Shown piece by piece: positions 5,488 to 5,531 of a stretch of 5,531 nucleotides of DNA (its first letter is position 1; the number at the start of each line of letters is the position of its first letter). Source of the stretch: Candidatus Latescibacteria bacterium 4484_7 (GTDB lineage Bacteria; Krumholzibacteriota; Krumholzibacteriia; Krumholzibacteriales; Krumholzibacteriaceae); contig NATK01000157.1 of assembly GCA_002085285.1 (NCBI GenBank), positions 1 through 5,531 on the forward strand. Reading direction: 5' to 3'. The position numbers were made by a program, and so were the translations under genes. Under the pieces are notes generated by a model that searched no databases, was not told the DNA's origin, and saw only the letters and a program-made list of their open reading frames with translations.

Positions 5488-5531
5488 GATTCAAAACACC
5501 CAAACCGAAATCAATACCGCCCTATCTGATA

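Noticed and set aside
5491..5531. Possible 3' tail of an upstream minus-strand gene ending at TGA 5491-5493 or 5511-5513.
   Set aside because: Only 6 to 12 codons are visible and two frames end nearby, so neither frame nor product can be supported.
1..5531. CRISPR array, tRNA or rRNA genes, insertion sequences, attachment sites.
   Set aside because: No regularly spaced repeat series, no tRNA-like fold or rRNA sequence noticed, and no transposase or integrase coding. The only longer direct repeat is the single pair at 5047 and 5127.

Overview
The window reads as a block of two-component regulatory genes, all on the minus strand, from a Gram-negative-type bacterium. Sigma-54-dependent regulators of this kind, a kinase with an N-terminal receiver, and a possible flagellar chaperone next door suggest a Desulfobacterota (deltaproteobacterial) or Nitrospirota-like genome. 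That placement is an inference from gene style only; nothing here fixes the species.

Layout in transcription order (right to left). (1) 5475-5170: a small helical protein resembling FliT/FlgN flagellar chaperones, with a TTG start. (2) 5169-4965: a regulatory gap holding two exact 16-bp direct repeats, a GC-rich dyad centred exactly between them, and a good sigma-70-type promoter. (3) 4964-2898: a soluble 688-residue histidine kinase with receiver, coiled coil, GAF, PAS, HisKA and HATPase modules. (4) 2880-1670: its probable partner, an NtrC-family sigma-54 activator, 17 bases downstream. This gene is broken: about 160 bases of the AAA+ domain are missing, including the GAFTGA loop and Walker B, and the reading frame shifts. 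A hairpin terminator wraps around its stop codon. (5) 1649-1294: a gap with a sigma-54 -24/-12 promoter near the next gene, an upstream dyad at enhancer distance, and a second, weaker -24/-12 match. (6) 1293-529: a short soluble histidine kinase without a recognisable sensor domain. (7) 512-1: a second NtrC-family regulator, cut by the window edge just as its Walker A motif begins.

Working model (inference): the kinase/regulator pair at 1293-1 is an FlrB/FlrC- or FleS/FleR-like pair made from its own sigma-54 promoter, and the FliT-like gene hints at a flagellar cluster. The pair at 4964-1670 would be an upstream sensory layer expressed from a housekeeping promoter. As sequenced, its output regulator cannot activate sigma-54 transcription. 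The deletion is either real, leaving the large kinase without its normal output, or an assembly error; this is the main thing to check.
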